A stretch of 64,000 nucleotides of DNA from Paralithodes platypus (GCA_032716605.1 CM064492.1:50997766-51061765), one strand, 5' to 3'. Shown: positions 30,571 to 42,009, counted from the first letter of the stretch. Program-made: numbers and translations. Notes: generated by a model from the letters alone, not told the origin.

Positions 30571-30694
30571 TTTTATTTGTTATTATTTTGTTTCTATATT
30601 CCAACCACTCCCTCTCGGGCATAGGCTGAGAGCCTGTACATTCAACCGTACATTGAACGGCGAAGCCCGTGAGGTCTCGTTCCAGTATAGGGAG

Positions 30695-31118
30695 TGAGAC
30701 CTATGAAGCACTTTGGGATACAACCAGCCCCCAATATTTTGCCTTCGCGAGATTCACGGTTGCCCACCCACGGCTCGAAGCAGCCACATCTCTGAAGCTG
30801 CTTCGCTCCAGTGTTTCACTGTCTCACCAACTAGTCTCGGACCCTCACTCTCAGACCGCCACCTATTGAGCAATGAACTCACTAGGCATTGCTCCCCTGT
30901 AGCTTATTTTGAATATGGGAATATTCATCCAGTGCTATTTAATCAGGGAACAATTAGGGTATTTTATTGGCGTTTCGGTGGGCTTTGTGGTAATGCACTG
31001 ATACTAGGTACAGCACAAATTCCATCCCAATAATATCTTCCCATTGATACATCGGGATTCGAACCCGGGACCATTGGATTACCAGTACAGTGGCATGACC
31101 ACTCCACCACAGCTAGCA
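30695..31118 (-). mobile_element. tRNA-derived SINE family 3, copy 2
   Basis: On the minus strand it starts ctgtggtggagtggtcatgc (A-box region) and has the B box gggttcgaatcccg at about 31052-31066. The body runs tatcaatgggaagatattat, tgtgctgtacctagt, ccaccgaaac and beyond. Similarity to the copy at 14250 continues to actcactaggc and tattgagc. Better preserved than copy 1. Confidence 0.7.
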
Positions 31119-31149
31119 CTTAACACTCTCACTAAAAGCTGCATCCCAC

Positions 31150-31690
31150 CCACCTCATATTTCCCACACACAACTATGCCCCATCGCTCCCTTCTACAAC
31201 CCCCCCCCCCATCCTTGTCCTTCCATCCACCCCACTTCCCTGATCTCAACTCCAACTCATTTCACATACTTTACCGTCTCCTTCCATCCATTTGCTTTCT
31301 TACATGTCCTCCCATCCACCACACTTCCCTGATATACTCTCCTACTAATTCCACACCCTTTTCCCCACTCTTGCTATCCACTTACTTGCTTATACAGCTC
31401 CTCCCATCCACGCCACTTCCCTGATCTCCTCTCCTACTAATTCCACATCCTTTTCCCCACTCTTGCCATCCACTTACTTTCTTACATGCCCTCCCATCCA
31501 CTCCACTTCCCTGATCTCCTCTCCTATTAATTCTACATTCCTTTTCCCACTCCTCTTACTTTCTCACCCCATTACTGACCCCTTTCCAATCCCTCCCCCA
31601 CTTGTCCTTCCCACTAAACAATGAACATCCTCGCCACCAGTCGGTAAAGCCACTATATATTATGCACTTCCTCTTTCTCCCACCTCATCC
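31150..31690. repeat. Pyrimidine-rich tandem-like block
   Basis: C/T-rich with a unit of about 90-120 bp: catccacnccacttccctga, ctcctctcctactaattcca, ttttccccactcttgc, ccacttact(t/g)ctta, seen three to four times. Open frames are low-complexity. Confidence 0.8.
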
Positions 31691-31691
31691 C

Positions 31692-32065
31692 TTAAGGGGG
31701 GATGGGCGTATTTATTTACTAATTTCTTTTTCTTTTTGCTATTATGTTTTAGTTTCCTCCGTAGACCTACATCAAGCTTGTGAAACCACACGCCCAAGAC
31801 CCTCCTTCAAGATAAATTTTTAAATTTTTCGACATAAATATGTTCCGGCCGAAGGTCGATTCCTCTAAGATTACAGGCTCGCTATCGCTCGCCAGGAAAA
31901 TATCGACACCTAAATTAGACGAAAAGTCTAAATATTGACAATGAAATGGGACGAAAGGTCTTAAAAATCGCCAAACTAATGGGCCGAACGTCTTAAAACC
32001 TGAAAACTAATGGGGTTACACATGAGGGAGAAGGGGGACCACAAAAACGACCCATCTCCCCTTAA
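31692..32065 (-). mobile_element. TTAA/G1 MITE copy 8 (good reference copy)
   Basis: TTAA 31692-31695 followed by ggggggatgggcg. It continues with tagtttcctccgtagacc, ccggccgaaggtcg, gctcgctatcgctcgcc and gacccatctcccc, ending at TTAA 32062-32065. The last TTAA is also the first TTAA of the following C1 MITE. Confidence 0.85.
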
Positions 32066-32274
32066 CTCCTTGAGGATTGGGACACATTTTGACAATTTAG
32101 TTGGCTATCATTAGACGATTGTTTGCAGTTTAGGAAGGACCTCTAGGAATATAAGGGGTTAAAGCCAACTCACCTATGCCTCTGACTCTCACAGATCCTA
32201 CCAAAGCTGAATAAAATCGTCGATAGATAGCCAAAATAAACTGCTATAATGCGTCATAATCCTCAAGGGGTTAA
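32062..32274. mobile_element. TTAA/C1 MITE copy 6 (complete)
   Basis: TTAActccttgaggattggg, ggctatcattagacgattg, aggaaggacctctaggaata, the mirror half with gcgtcataatcctcaagggg, and TTAA 32271-32274. Best copy of the family for defining ends. Confidence 0.85.
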
Positions 32275-33250
32275 CTGTTGTACTCTATCCGACTTCTCTC
32301 TGTTGATCTCTACCTCTTGTTCAACTCACCCACCTGACAACTCTCTCCTCTCTCTCTTCCCCGCCACCCTATCTCACTCTTACCCAGACAGAGAACCCGG
32401 CCGCTTCACCCTGGTCCGTCAACTCTACTACACGCCTCTCCATCCCAATCGTAAGTGTAGCCTATATCTAAATTCTGCTAGACCTACCATAATTTCTTCC
32501 ACTTCTTTCTCTCTCACCACTATATTCGCTTCTCTCACCCTTACCTCTCGAACTCCATAGCACACGTTTTCCACCCTTCAATTTGCAACTCTACTCCGTT
32601 CCTAATGCCTAACCTCATCCATTACCTTCTGACATCCCGAACTTCTCCCAATCCTACCTCTCCCACTCCATCCCCGTTCGATCTCCGACCCTATTCCACT
32701 GTTTTTTTGTTAACCTAATCTACTACCCTCTAACTTATTGAATCTATCCCAATCCTGTCTCTACAACTCCCTTCCTCGCCTTACCAATCCCTACCCCCCC
32801 TGTTTTCTGTTAATATTTGCTCCCCTCGACAACTCAAACCCTATTCCTCAACTCTCCTACATCTTGCTCTCTTCTCCCACACCATGCTCTCTTCCCCCAA
32901 CCTCTCTCTCACATCACGCTTTCTTTTCCAACGCCTCTTCCCCACATTATGCTCTCTTTTCCCACGACCCTATTCCTCAACTCACCTACACCATGCTCTC
33001 TTCTCCCACTGAAACTACTCACCAACAGTCTCTCCTGTCTCTTCTACTCTATCCCTCGCCTTTCCGACCCTACCCCACTGTTGTCTGTCGACGATCTATC
33101 CCATCCGCAACTCAACCCTATTCCTCAACGCTCCCCTATCACTCTCTCTTTTCACACCCCTTTCCCACACCATGCTCTCTTCTCTTACCCCTCCCACATA
33201 ATGCACTTCTCTTCCACCCCTCCCACGCATCTCTCCCAGAATCAGTAATT
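32275..33250. repeat. Pyrimidine-rich low-complexity DNA
   Basis: C/T-rich with recurring ccacaccatgctctcttct and ccctattcctcaac pieces. The long proline/serine/leucine frames are composition artefacts without domains. Confidence 0.8.
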
Positions 33251-33325
33251 CTCTCTTCCTATGACTTATATTGCTTCAAACTCCGTGTGTCCTGGCATTA
33301 TGGCTCGAACGTCCCTTAATTTTGG

Positions 33326-33405
33326 CTCTATCACTCTTTCAATTTTTGGGGAGGCACTTGCTACAGGCAGTTCTGCGTTTTGTCTCCCTCACTCACATAA
33401 AAAAA
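33326..33405 (-). repeat. SINE family 3 distal-block fragment
   Basis: On the minus strand: gtgagtgagggagacaaaac, gcagaactgcctgtagcaag, tgcctcccc. It matches 63322-63400 and the block at about 14256. Confidence 0.6.
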
Positions 33406-33451
33406 CAAAAAAAACATCAGGCTCTCTTTCCCCACCCCTCCCACACCCCAC

Positions 33452-33670
33452 ACCATGCCCTCTTCTGGCCAGCCCCTCTCCCACATCACGCTCTCTTCTG
33501 GCCAGCCCCTCTCCCACATCACGTTCTCTTCTGGCCAGCCCCTCTCCCACATCACGCTCTCTTCTGGCCAGCCCCTCTCCCACATCACGCTCTCTTCTGG
33601 CCAGCCCCTCTCCCACACCATGCTCTCTTCTGGCCAGCCCCTCTCCTACATCACGCTCTCTTCTCCCACC
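33452..33670. repeat. 33-bp minisatellite
   Basis: Six to seven units of cacgctctcttctggccagc plus ccctctcccacat, period 33 and therefore open in frame across the array, which explains the repetitive GWPEE- and SGQPLSH-type frames. Confidence 0.95.
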
Positions 33671-34012
33671 CCTCTCTCCCACTGAACCAACTCACCAACC
33701 CTCGCTAAAGCCCCCGCCACCACCACTCCCAGCAAGCTAGGACTCAAAGTTAGCCTGCCGGGAGTGCCTTTCCAATATTCGGGTCGCTTTGGTATCCGAG
33801 CTGTGATGTCCCCAGCCTAGTACGTAGTCTATGCCTCTTCCCTCTATTGGTGATGGGGTGTTGGTGGGGTCTCTACTTTATTTTATTCAACTTTAGAGAG
33901 ATGGGCGTGTATCTCTCTCTCTCTGTTTACCATAGTCATTTTTCTCCAGGTATTGCAAGTCGCTACTTTATTTTAAAATTTGTCAGATGAATCAGACTTT
34001 GTTTACAAATGC

Positions 34013-34522
34013 AGTAGATGCGCCGCTTTGTCCAAAATCAAAGCGGCATACCCAACTCTGCTGTGATGGGTTACCATCATAGTACTAGTGATGATGGTGG
34101 TAATAGTATATATACTATTACCACCATCATCACTACTACTATCACCATCATCACTACAACTGTCACCAACATAACTACTATAGGCACCATCACCATTACT
34201 ATCATCATCATCATTACTACTATTACAAGCATCACTGCTACTCTCACCATCATCACTACTACTGTCACCATCATCACTACTACTAGAACTGTCACTATCA
34301 TCACTACTACTGTCACTATCATCACTACTACTGTCTCCATCATCACTACTGTCATTATTATCACTACAACTATCACCATCATCTTACAATCATCACTACT
34401 ACTATAACCATCATCACTACTACTAGTACTGTCACCATAATCATTACTACTGTTACCATTATCACTACCGTCATCATTACCACTACAGAGTGGGCGATAA
34501 TACTCTGCTTACGCAGAGTTGA
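34013..34522 (+). mobile_element. Hairpin-ended trinucleotide element, copy 1 (short form)
   Basis: Left (X) end agtagatgcgccgctttg with the hairpin GCCGCTTTG...CAAAGCGGC. Right (Y) end with the 16-nt hairpin CTCTGC-TTAC-GCAGAG followed by ttga. The interior is ACT/ATC trinucleotide arrays (caccatcatcactactact). It lacks the conserved cassette next to Y that the longer copies carry. A TTA follows the right end, but there is no matching TTA on the left, so this copy is decayed at its left edge. The Thr/Ile-rich frame across it is a repeat artefact. Confidence 0.7.
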
Positions 34523-34554
34523 TTATGAATGAATGTGTGTGTGTGTGTGTTTTA

Positions 34555-34720
34555 TCGTCTGGCCTAGGTTAGGTTGTATTGGATTGAACTAGGTTAATTT
34601 AGATTAGGTTAGCTAAACTTTGTTGGGTTAGGTTAGATGAGCTAGGCTATATCCACTTTGGTTACATTACTATTTGTCAGGTTAAATTCAGTAGGGTTAA
34701 GTTATCAGGCTGTGGCCATT
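34555..34720. repeat. Degenerate TTAGG-like repeats
   Basis: ctaggttaggttg, gattaggttagc, gggttaggttagatg and gttaaattcagtagggttaag recur within 160 bp. TTAGG is the common arthropod telomere unit. This is too degenerate to be telomeric and may be an ordinary GGTTA-rich repeat. Confidence 0.4.
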
Positions 34721-34756
34721 TTGGTTGTGGTCGAACTTGGAGTGAAGTCGTTTCCC

Positions 34757-34915
34757 TTAAATGATTATGACGAATTAGAAAATGTTATTAAATTTAGGAA
34801 GGATATGTGGGAATTATAGGTGTAATGACTAACTCAACTAACCATCTGACTTACATATACCCTTCCTATTCTGAATGACATCGTCTAATAATATCCAGAA
34901 CGCAGAAAAGAGACA
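34757..34915. mobile_element. TTAA/C1 MITE copy 7, partial
   Basis: TTAAatgattatgacgaatt, aggaaggatatgtgggaatt, taaccatctgacttaca, cccttcctattctgaatgac, atcgtctaataat. The ends are lost. Confidence 0.6.
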
Positions 34916-35077
34916 AAATAATACGAAATGTACTTTACAGCTTCTTGACATCATACTACAGTAAGCATGTATTTATTTATTAGTGGAATTACATCATTTT
35001 CCAGCATTGATAACTATACTTTGTTTCTTTCCATCTGACGGTAAATTGCCATGAATTCCTCTTTTTGAAATATGTTG

Positions 35078-35292
35078 TTAACCAGTACAGTACCGGCAAC
35101 GTCCTTATTATTATATTTTAGAAACTATTAGACGATTTTATTCAGATTAGGAAGGATCTCTAGCAATAATAAGGCTTCAAACTATCCCACCCAACCCTAC
35201 TGACTACCACAGACCTTTCCTAAGCTGCATAAAATCATCTAAATACAGCTAGAATGAAATATAACACACGTCGCTGGTACTCAAAGGGTTAA
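35078..35292. mobile_element. TTAA/C2 MITE copy 5 (complete)
   Basis: TTAAccagtacagtaccggcaacg, ttttagaaactattagacg, ggaaggatctctagcaa, mirror half cctttcctaagctgcataaa, acgtcgctggtactcaaaggg, TTAA 35289-35292. Confidence 0.8.
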
Positions 35293-35521
35293 TTATGAAT
35301 GCTTGATATGAATATGAGGAACAGACATAGTAGTTTCATATTTCTCCATTAACTATCGAGAAGAAAGGTACTAAAGGATGTAATTTACCGTCAATTGAAA
35401 AGAAACAGAGTACAGTGTGTGTTTTATTTTTGTTTTTCATTGCTTTTAGCTCTCTCGCCACAGTTGCCATTTCCTCCTCTCTCCTGCTCTTCACCCCTTT
35501 ATAGATATCTCTCTCACAGTC

Positions 35522-35735
35522 AGGGTTACCAGATCAAGTCCGCTAGATAGTAAATATAAAAGTCGAAAATCGCTAGAATAATGCCCTAATCTCCAGAATA
35601 TCACACTAAAATGGCTCCAATCTCCAGAATATCACTATAATTCATGTACAAGATGTAAACATTTTAATGTAGATCGAAGTAAATACATCTAGATCTAGCG
35701 GAAATGTAGCTAAATTGGCAACACAGTATCTCTCC
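35522..35735 (+). mobile_element. MITE with cagggttaccaga start, copy 1
   Basis: cagggttaccagatcaagtc, cgctagatagta, gaaaatcgctagaataatgc, two ctccagaatatcac blocks, gatgtaaacattttaatg, agaaatacatctagatctag-type, ggcaacacag. It matches 48424-48632 in reverse orientation. Both copies lie beside the Y end of a hairpin-ended element, one 200 bp away and one 10 bp away. Confidence 0.6.
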
Positions 35736-36454
35736 AAATCCTTGTACCTCCATTTCCAGAATATCCCTTCCCCCAGTACCCTTCTCTCCCGCCTGTCCCT
35801 TTGCCCTGAACCGACTATAGGCATCTTAGTCACAGCTTCTCTACAGTGACCGACATATTCCATACTTAGTGTTCCAAACATTGTGATATTAAAGGGGTAG
35901 GGTTTGTTAATTAGATTATTTGTATACATATTTATCAACTCTGCGTAAGCAGAGTTTGGTATCGCCTATAGTGGGTACCACACGAAAAAAAAAATCTGTC
36001 GTCGTCGTCGTCGTCCGTCTGTCTCGGAACTCCTCCTAGACCGTTGGACGGATTTTCTCCAAATTTCACACAAACATTTGTTGCGTGAATGCAAAAGTCA
36101 GTCAAAAAAGATTTGTTGAATTTATGCAATAGTTATGATTTTAGGTCCAAAATATGGTTTTGCCCCCCCCCCCCCAAACCCTCCCGGAAACCCCCCCCCC
36201 CCCCCCAGCAATGATGGCGTTCTTAGTGAACTAAGAACGCATTCGTTCTGGGAGCGAAAACATCTCGCTACATATTTGCTAGGTTTTAAGTTAGTTTAGT
36301 TGGCATTAGAAGTGATGGTAGTAATATTTGGATTTATGGTGATAGTAGTGATAATGGTGATAATTGTAGTGATGATGGTTGTAGTTGTATTGATGATGAT
36401 GACAGTAGTGATGATGATGACAGTAGTAGATATGATGGTGACAGTAGTAGTAAT

Positions 36455-38091
36455 AAGAACATAAGAACATAAGAAAATGGGAGTCTGCAGAAAGCCGATT
36501 GGCCTAAGCAAGGCAGATCCCTGTCCCACACAACCCCAATTCAATTACAAAGCCCAATTATAGGCTTCACACTCTAATACCCTGAGGACCAACCCGGCTG
36601 ATCCCCCTTCACACCCTTCTCGTCGATTTTATCTTAAAACTCCCTACAGTTTTAGATCCCACTATAGCACTTGGTAGTCCATTCCACCCATCTACAACTC
36701 TGTTACCAAACCAATTGAAACCATTGGTACGAGTTCTTTCGCTTTAGTACATTTGCCATGTCCCCTTTGTTAATCCCACTAACCCACTTGAACACCTCTA
36801 TCATATCCCCTCTAACTCTGCGTCTCTCTAACGAATGTAACCTAATTTCTTCAACCTTCTTCATACGAAAGATTTCTAATATTATGGATCATTTTTGTCA
36901 TTCTACGCTGTACTCTCTCCAATGAATCTATGTCCATTCTGTAATAAGGACACCAAAATTGGACAGCATAATCCATGTGGGGTCTCACTAATGACAAGTA
37001 AAGTTTTAAGATAACATCAGCAGTTCTGTTACTCACACTCCTAGAGATGAACCCGAGAATCCTGTTTGCCTTATTACGAACGCTTATACACTGTTTTCTA
37101 ACACCTAGATCTTTCTCGCAGTCTGAATTTTCTAATTCTAAATTAGCTAGTTTATATTTAACATTTGTTTGCATCTTCCCTATCTTTAATACCTTGCATT
37201 TGTCAATGTTAAACTTCATCTGCCAATTTACTGACCATTCATGTAAGGTATCTAGATCCCTTTGGAGGCACTCTATATCTCTATCTGAATCAATTGATCT
37301 CCCTATTTTAGTATCGTCTGCGAATTTACTTATCCTACTAGTTATACCTAAATCTAGGTCATTTATGTATATAAGATACAACAGGGGACCTAATACCGAT
37401 CCCTGGGGGACACCACTTTTGACTGCTCCCCATTCTGACTTGGTACCATTAATGCTGACTCTCTGCTTCCTACCAATTAGCCATGACCTAATCCATCCTA
37501 ACAACGCCCCACCTATTCCATGTGCCTCAACCTTTCTCATCAATCTCTCATGAGGGACTCTGTCGAAAGCTTTACTGAAATCTAAATATATATAAGCAAA
37601 TTAGTAAGGCAAGACCGTCCCTGAGTGAATCCATGCTGAGAAGAATTGATTAAGTTAAATGTTTCTAATCATTTTCCTAGCAATAATTGACTCTAGTAGT
37701 TTTCCTATGATTGAAGTGAGATTTTGAAGATCGGAACTACATTTGCAAGCTTCCAAGCTTCTGGAACTATACCTGTTTCTAATGACTTGTTAAATAGAAA
37801 TGTTAATGGATAACTTAACTCATCTCTGCATTCTTTTAATACTCTAGCATATACCTCATCAGGACCAGGCGATTTATGAGGTTTCAGTCTGTCAATTTCC
37901 TTAACCACATCATTTCTACTTATAGTAACCGTACTTAACCTATTTTCTATACTATCGCTGTATACCTTACGGACTTCTGGAAACTGTGCCAAATTTTCAT
38001 TAGTGAAAACGGAAAGAAATTGACTATTTAATGTACTGCACATTTCTAAATCACTTTCTGTCAATTTTCCTATAGAAGTTTTAAAAAGTTT
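36455..38091 (-). pseudogene. CR1-like LINE, 5'-truncated, nearly readable RT
   Basis: From 38064: SDLEMCSTLNSQFLSVFT, then HKSPGPDEVYARVLKECRDE, LTFLFNKSLETGIVPEAWK, then a frame problem and an internal deletion before YLDFSKAFDRVPHERLM. A 230-codon frame (37543-36851) holds SGVPQGSVLGPLLYLIYIND, SKFADDTKI with both catalytic Asp intact, and the thumb (YLSLVRPHMDYAVQFWCPYY, SLERVQRRMTKMI). Further frameshifts follow in the C-terminal part (DMIEVFKWVSGINKGD, VVDGWNGLPSAIVGSKTVGS). The 3' end on its own strand carries ttcttatgttcttatgttct, a short tandem tail typical of CR1. The direct repeat taat at 36451-36454 and 38092-38095 is a likely target duplication. Confidence 0.88.
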
Positions 38092-38234
38092 TAATGATGG
38101 TCATAATAGTAGTGATGATGTGACAAGCAATGATGATAGTTGTAGTGATAATAATGACAGTAGTGTTGATGGTGTGAGTATTAGTGATGATGGTGAGTAG
38201 TAGTGAGGATGGTGAAATTTGTAGTGATGATGAC

Positions 38235-39172
38235 TGTAATGTCCTCGAAAATGTCCCCCACCCACAATAATACTAACCCGAGTTGACGTCAGGTATAGCG
38301 TAAAATAGTCGTAGATGGTAAGTCCAATAAACTCATCTCGAGAGACTATCACCGTGGTTCTTAAAAATCGGACTAAGGTTGCTATACTTTTGTACGTCCG
38401 TGGTAGTACAGTGGGTTAGCGCGCGGGCCTGGTGGTGATGGTGGTGCGTCACTAACCAGGGTTCGAACCCCACCCAAGGCATCTCAAAACCTGTGGGTTT
38501 TTAGGGGGGTTAAATTCCCTTCAGAGGTTCGTACCCCGATCCAGGTACCAGGAAAGGTTGATCCTAAAGGTAGCCTGGGGATAATTCCCATTTTTATTTA
38601 ACCTGGAAAAACCTAGAATTTCATTGGTGGCAGCTAAGGAACGTTACCAGGTAGCTACGTGGAGCACCCGTCACGCGAACCCTAAAAACCATATTGAGAT
38701 GGCTAAGGTAAAAAGGCTACGATACCCTACGACCTTACGAGGCTAGGGACTAGCCTAACTAAAAAGGAATGTGGTGTAATGCCCTCGAAAATGTCCCGCA
38801 CCCACAATAATACTAACCCGAGTTGACGTCAGGTATAGCGTAAAATAGTCGTAGATGGTAAGTCCAATAAACTCATCTCGAGAGACTATCACCGTGGTTC
38901 TTAAAAATCGGACTAAGGTTGCTATACTTTTGTACGTCCGTGGTAGTACAGTGAGTTAGCGCGCGGGCCTGGTGGTGATGGTGGTGCGTCACTAACCAGG
39001 GTTCGAACCCCACCCAAGGCATCTCAAAACCTGTGGGTTTTTAGGGGGGTTAAATTCCCTTCAGAGGTTCGTACCCCGATCCAGGTACCAGGAAAGGTTG
39101 ATCTTAAAGGTAGCCTGGGGATAATTCCCATTCCTATTTAACCTGGAAAAACCTAGCATTTCATAGCATTTC
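38235..39172 (+). mobile_element. tRNA-like SINE family 5, tandem 540-bp duplication
   Basis: Two direct copies offset by 540 bp: taatgtcctcgaaaatgtcc at 38239 and taatgccctcgaaaatgtcc at 38779. They are nearly identical for about 380 bp. Each has a tRNA-like core at 38397-38481 and 38937-39021: A-box region gtggtagtacagtgggttagc and B box gggttcgaacccc. The body continues with ttaaattcccttcagaggtt, ccaggtaccaggaaaggttg and taacctggaaaaacctag. The first unit has about 155 extra bases at its end (ggtggcagctaagg to gaatgtggtg) that the second lacks. The corresponding place in the paralogous element (about 47006) has no such insert. Confidence 0.75.
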
Positions 39173-39771
39173 AATGACGATAGTTGTGGTGATGAAGTTC
39201 ATAGTAATGGTGATGATGGCAGTAGTAGTGATGATGGTGACAGTAGAATAAATTATGGTAATATTTGTGACAGTAGTAATGATGATGGTTACAGTAGTAG
39301 TGATGAAGTTAACAGTAGTAATGATGATTGTAAGATGGTGGTGATGATATTAGTAATGATGGTTGATAGTTGTAGTATCAATGATGATAGTAGTGATTAA
39401 GATGCTAGTGACAATGGACAGTGATGATGGTGAGAGTAGTAGTGGTAATAATTGTAATTGTAGTAGTGATGATGATCATAGTAATGGTGATGATGACAGT
39501 ACTCGTGATGATTGTGGCAGTTGTAGTGATGATGGCAGTAGTAGTGATTATGTTGATTGTGATTGATGATGGTATTAGTAGTGATGATGGTAACCCATCG
39601 CAGAGTTGGGTATGCCGTTTTGATTTTGGGCAAAACGGCACGTCTACTTTATTCATTATTGTTTTAGTTTCGCCTCTCTATCTCCTTCATGTTCAATTAA
39701 TTATCCCCAGGATCCCCCTTCTAGGTACAGTACATGGTAAATTGTAAACATTAGTCTAATCTATTTTGTAT

Positions 39772-39905
39772 TAATTTCACCACAACACCAAACACCTCCA
39801 ACGAAATTAATGAAAGCATATACGTGATCCACCAGGATTCGAACCCGGGTTATCACACACAGATTTTTAGACACCTTAACCATTACACCACCAAAACCAA
39901 AAAGA
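39772..39905 (-). mobile_element. tRNA-derived SINE family 1, copy 2
   Basis: On the minus strand: ttggtggtgtaatggttaag in the A-box region, B box gggttcgaatcctg at about 39835-39848, tgatccac..., ctttcattaatttcgttgg, aggtgtttggtgttgtggtg, ending in attaatac-type sequence. Same family as 26878. Confidence 0.8.
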
Positions 39906-40142
39906 GCATAAACACTGATGTCAAATATAATATATCGCTTATGAGACCACAGGAGAATAAACTTCTCCAAAACCGCAAATTATGCAAAAACCTATATAGA
40001 AATTATGACGCTTATTAGAACACAAATTGTATAACTGAATACACTATTCCACAACCTGAGAACAAAAACTAAATGTGAAATAAACAGCATGGCACCAATG
40101 GGAACATAGATAGTGAAACCGGATACAGAAGCACCCACAATT

Positions 40143-40512
40143 TTAAGGGGAGACAGGCCGTTTTTCTGGTCCCCCTTCTTCCTCGTGTTAAGCCCAATTT
40201 GTTTTCAGATTTTATGACGTTCGGTCCATTAGTTTGGCGATTTTAATAACTTTCACCCCATTTCATTGTCAATTTTAAGGCTTTTCGTGCCATTTAGGTG
40301 TCGATTTTTTTCCTGGCGAGCGGAAGCGAGCCTGAAATTTTAAGAGGAAGCGGCCTCGGCCGGGACATTTTTCTACCGAAAAATGTACAAATTTATCTTG
40401 GAGGGGGGTCTAGGGTTTTTTTCAAAGTTTGATGGAGGTCTAGCAAGAAAACTGAGAAATATAGGAATAAATTAATTAATAGAAAAAAGAAAAAAAAACA
40501 GTTTCCCCTTAA
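40143..40512 (+). mobile_element. TTAA/G1 MITE copy 9
   Basis: TTAA 40143-40146, ggggagacaggccg, ttctggtcccccttc, gcgattttaataac, agcggcctcggccggg (hairpin with a shortened loop), ggaggtctagcaag, TTAA 40509-40512. Confidence 0.8.
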
Positions 40513-40808
40513 GTAGAAAATATGACGCCTATTAGAAACCCGGAAAGTATACAAAGCCCGAGGTGAACAAAATGGCAGCACCTACGAGAGCCAAAGATGG
40601 GTAAATTCTCCTCAGCAAAGTCTCCTGTCCTCCTCCTCCTCCTCCCCTGCTGCCAATACTCGTCTGGAAGTTGTGGCAGGTTTACGGTACCGCACTTGGC
40701 CGAGCTACCCGGGTCGAGTTACCTTCATATTGCTCGGAAACTACACACACATTTTAGTACGGCGTGACACTTGCCCCTGCTGGCCCTGAGTGTAAACCTA
40801 TCTATCTA
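40513..40808. other. Unassigned DNA
   Basis: No gene signal. Short CTC triplet run at about 40620-40647 and a GC-richer stretch to 40760. Confidence 0.4.
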
Positions 40809-40978
40809 TGTACACTCGACTAAAAAACAATCTTTACACTAACGCTCGAAACATTCTGGAAGTGGGTCGAAATCTTATGATAATACCTCACAGACGTATG
40901 TTTCACTCAATTAATTCCGTTCACACTAAATTATGTACAGCTCACCAGTGTCAAGATTGTTTTTTGGTCGAGTGTACA
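40809..40978. mobile_element. 170-bp MITE with 32-bp inverted ends
   Basis: Left arm tgtacactcgactaaaaaac through ttacact (40809-40840) and right arm agtgtcaagattg through gtcgagtgtaca (40947-40978) are inverted repeats with two or three mismatches. The interior is about 106 bp and non-coding. Target duplication unclear. Confidence 0.7.
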
Positions 40979-41224
40979 GTCGGCCTAATAAGTGATGTCT
41001 CGGCACGTAATATATTTTGATCAATTATTGGTATCGGCAATATCAATATTTGATTAATTCATTTCGAGTGAGATATACAAACATGTCCCTACACTTACCC
41101 ACCCTATTCAACATCTGACAGACATTAATACAGCACAGAGCGAGCCAAACGTAATGACAGCTCATACATGACTTATTAGCGTGACCGTACAGGCGTGATC
41201 AACATTATTTGGATAATTAATTAG

Positions 41225-41490
41225 GATACACTCGGATACCATAGTCTCTAGCCCACTCGTAAATATTCGTGGACTTCACCTATTTAAAATTATGGAAATA
41301 TTATCTGGAAACTAATTTATGAATATAATTTTCAATACATCATCAACTACAAAACTATATATACTATTTATTGAAAAGTAAGTTCTAGCCAAAACAATCA
41401 ATCCAAAGTGTTATAATTGCAAACAGAGAATCATAGGGTGTCCACGCATTTTTGTGAGAGGGTTAGAGACTATGGCATCCAAGTGTATAT
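41225..41490. mobile_element. MITE-like inverted-repeat element
   Basis: Left gatacactcggataccatag, tctctagccc, gtggac; right ttagagactatggcatccaa, gtgtat, preceded by gtgtccacgc. The arms of about 50 bp are imperfect reverse complements around an AT-rich centre. Confidence 0.55.
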
Positions 41491-41587
41491 TGGCGATTTG
41501 TTTTGATAAACTACGTAAATGATAATATACTGTATATCATGAATATTACTGAGCACATGTTTACTAGTTAATGTTCACCTCCTTGTT

Positions 41588-41922
41588 TTAAGGGGGGTGA
41601 CCTGCCTTTGTTCTCTCCTTTTCTCTCTTTCTCTGGCTTGTATCCATTAGGCACCATTCAGCCTACTGTTTTAAGACGTTTATCCCCATCCAGGTGTCGA
41701 TTTTTTCCTGGCGAGCCAGCATATTTAAAAACAAAAAATTGACAGCAGGCTACATTTGTACATTTTTTGATAGAAAAATGTCTCCGGCGAAGTCGGATTT
41801 CTTAATTTATTGCTGGCTCGCTTTAGCTCGCCAGGAAGAAATCGACAACTGGATGGGGATAAACGTCTTAAAACAGTAGGCTGAATGGGGCCGAATGGAT
41901 ACAAGCCAGTCACCCCCCTTAA
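41588..41922. mobile_element. TTAA/G2 foldback MITE copy 4
   Basis: TTAA 41588-41591, ggggggtgacctgc, ggcttgtatccatt, the central gacagcaggctacatttg, ccggcgaagtcgga, the mirror arm, agtcacccccc, TTAA 41919-41922. The terminal GGGGGGTGAC/GTCACCCCCC repeat is exact. Confidence 0.85.
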
Positions 41923-42009
41923 TCAGTAGGTGGGGTTCAAGTATTCATGGCCCCGACTGGATGTGTCGTCTCTTCGCTTATATCTATCTTTGTATCAATA
42001 AATCATAAT

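Larger units (their letters stand above)
35935..39648 (-). mobile_element. Hairpin-ended trinucleotide element, copy 2, with nested LINE and SINE insertions
   Basis: The left (Y) end tcaactctgcgtaagcagag forms the Y hairpin and is preceded by TTA (35932-35934). The right (X) end has hairpin GCCGTTTTG...CAAAACGGC then cacgtctact, followed by TTA (39649-39651). After Y comes a conserved cassette of about 250 bp: gtgggtaccacacga, ctgtcgtcgtcgtccgtctg, cggaactcctcctagaccg, accaaatttcacacaaac-type, gcaatagttatgattttagg, a C-run. Then come the internal hairpin gcgttcttag-tgaa-ctaagaacgc, ttagtttagttggcattaga, and trinucleotide arrays. A CR1-like LINE (36455-38091) and a tRNA-like duplication (38235-39172) interrupt it. 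Without them it is about 1.14 kb, close to the uninterrupted copy at 46309-47492. Confidence 0.75.

Noticed and set aside
31044..33740. Multiple proline/serine/leucine-rich frames of 100-190 codons
   Set aside because: Pyrimidine-rich low-complexity DNA and a 33-bp minisatellite whose period is a multiple of three.
34018..34407. Thr/Ile-rich 129-codon frame and similar frames at 45-47 kb
   Set aside because: Trinucleotide arrays of the hairpin elements stay open in all frames.
38397..38481. Functional tRNA gene (and its duplicate at 38937)
   Set aside because: Anticodon arm not credible and embedded in a duplicated repeat body.
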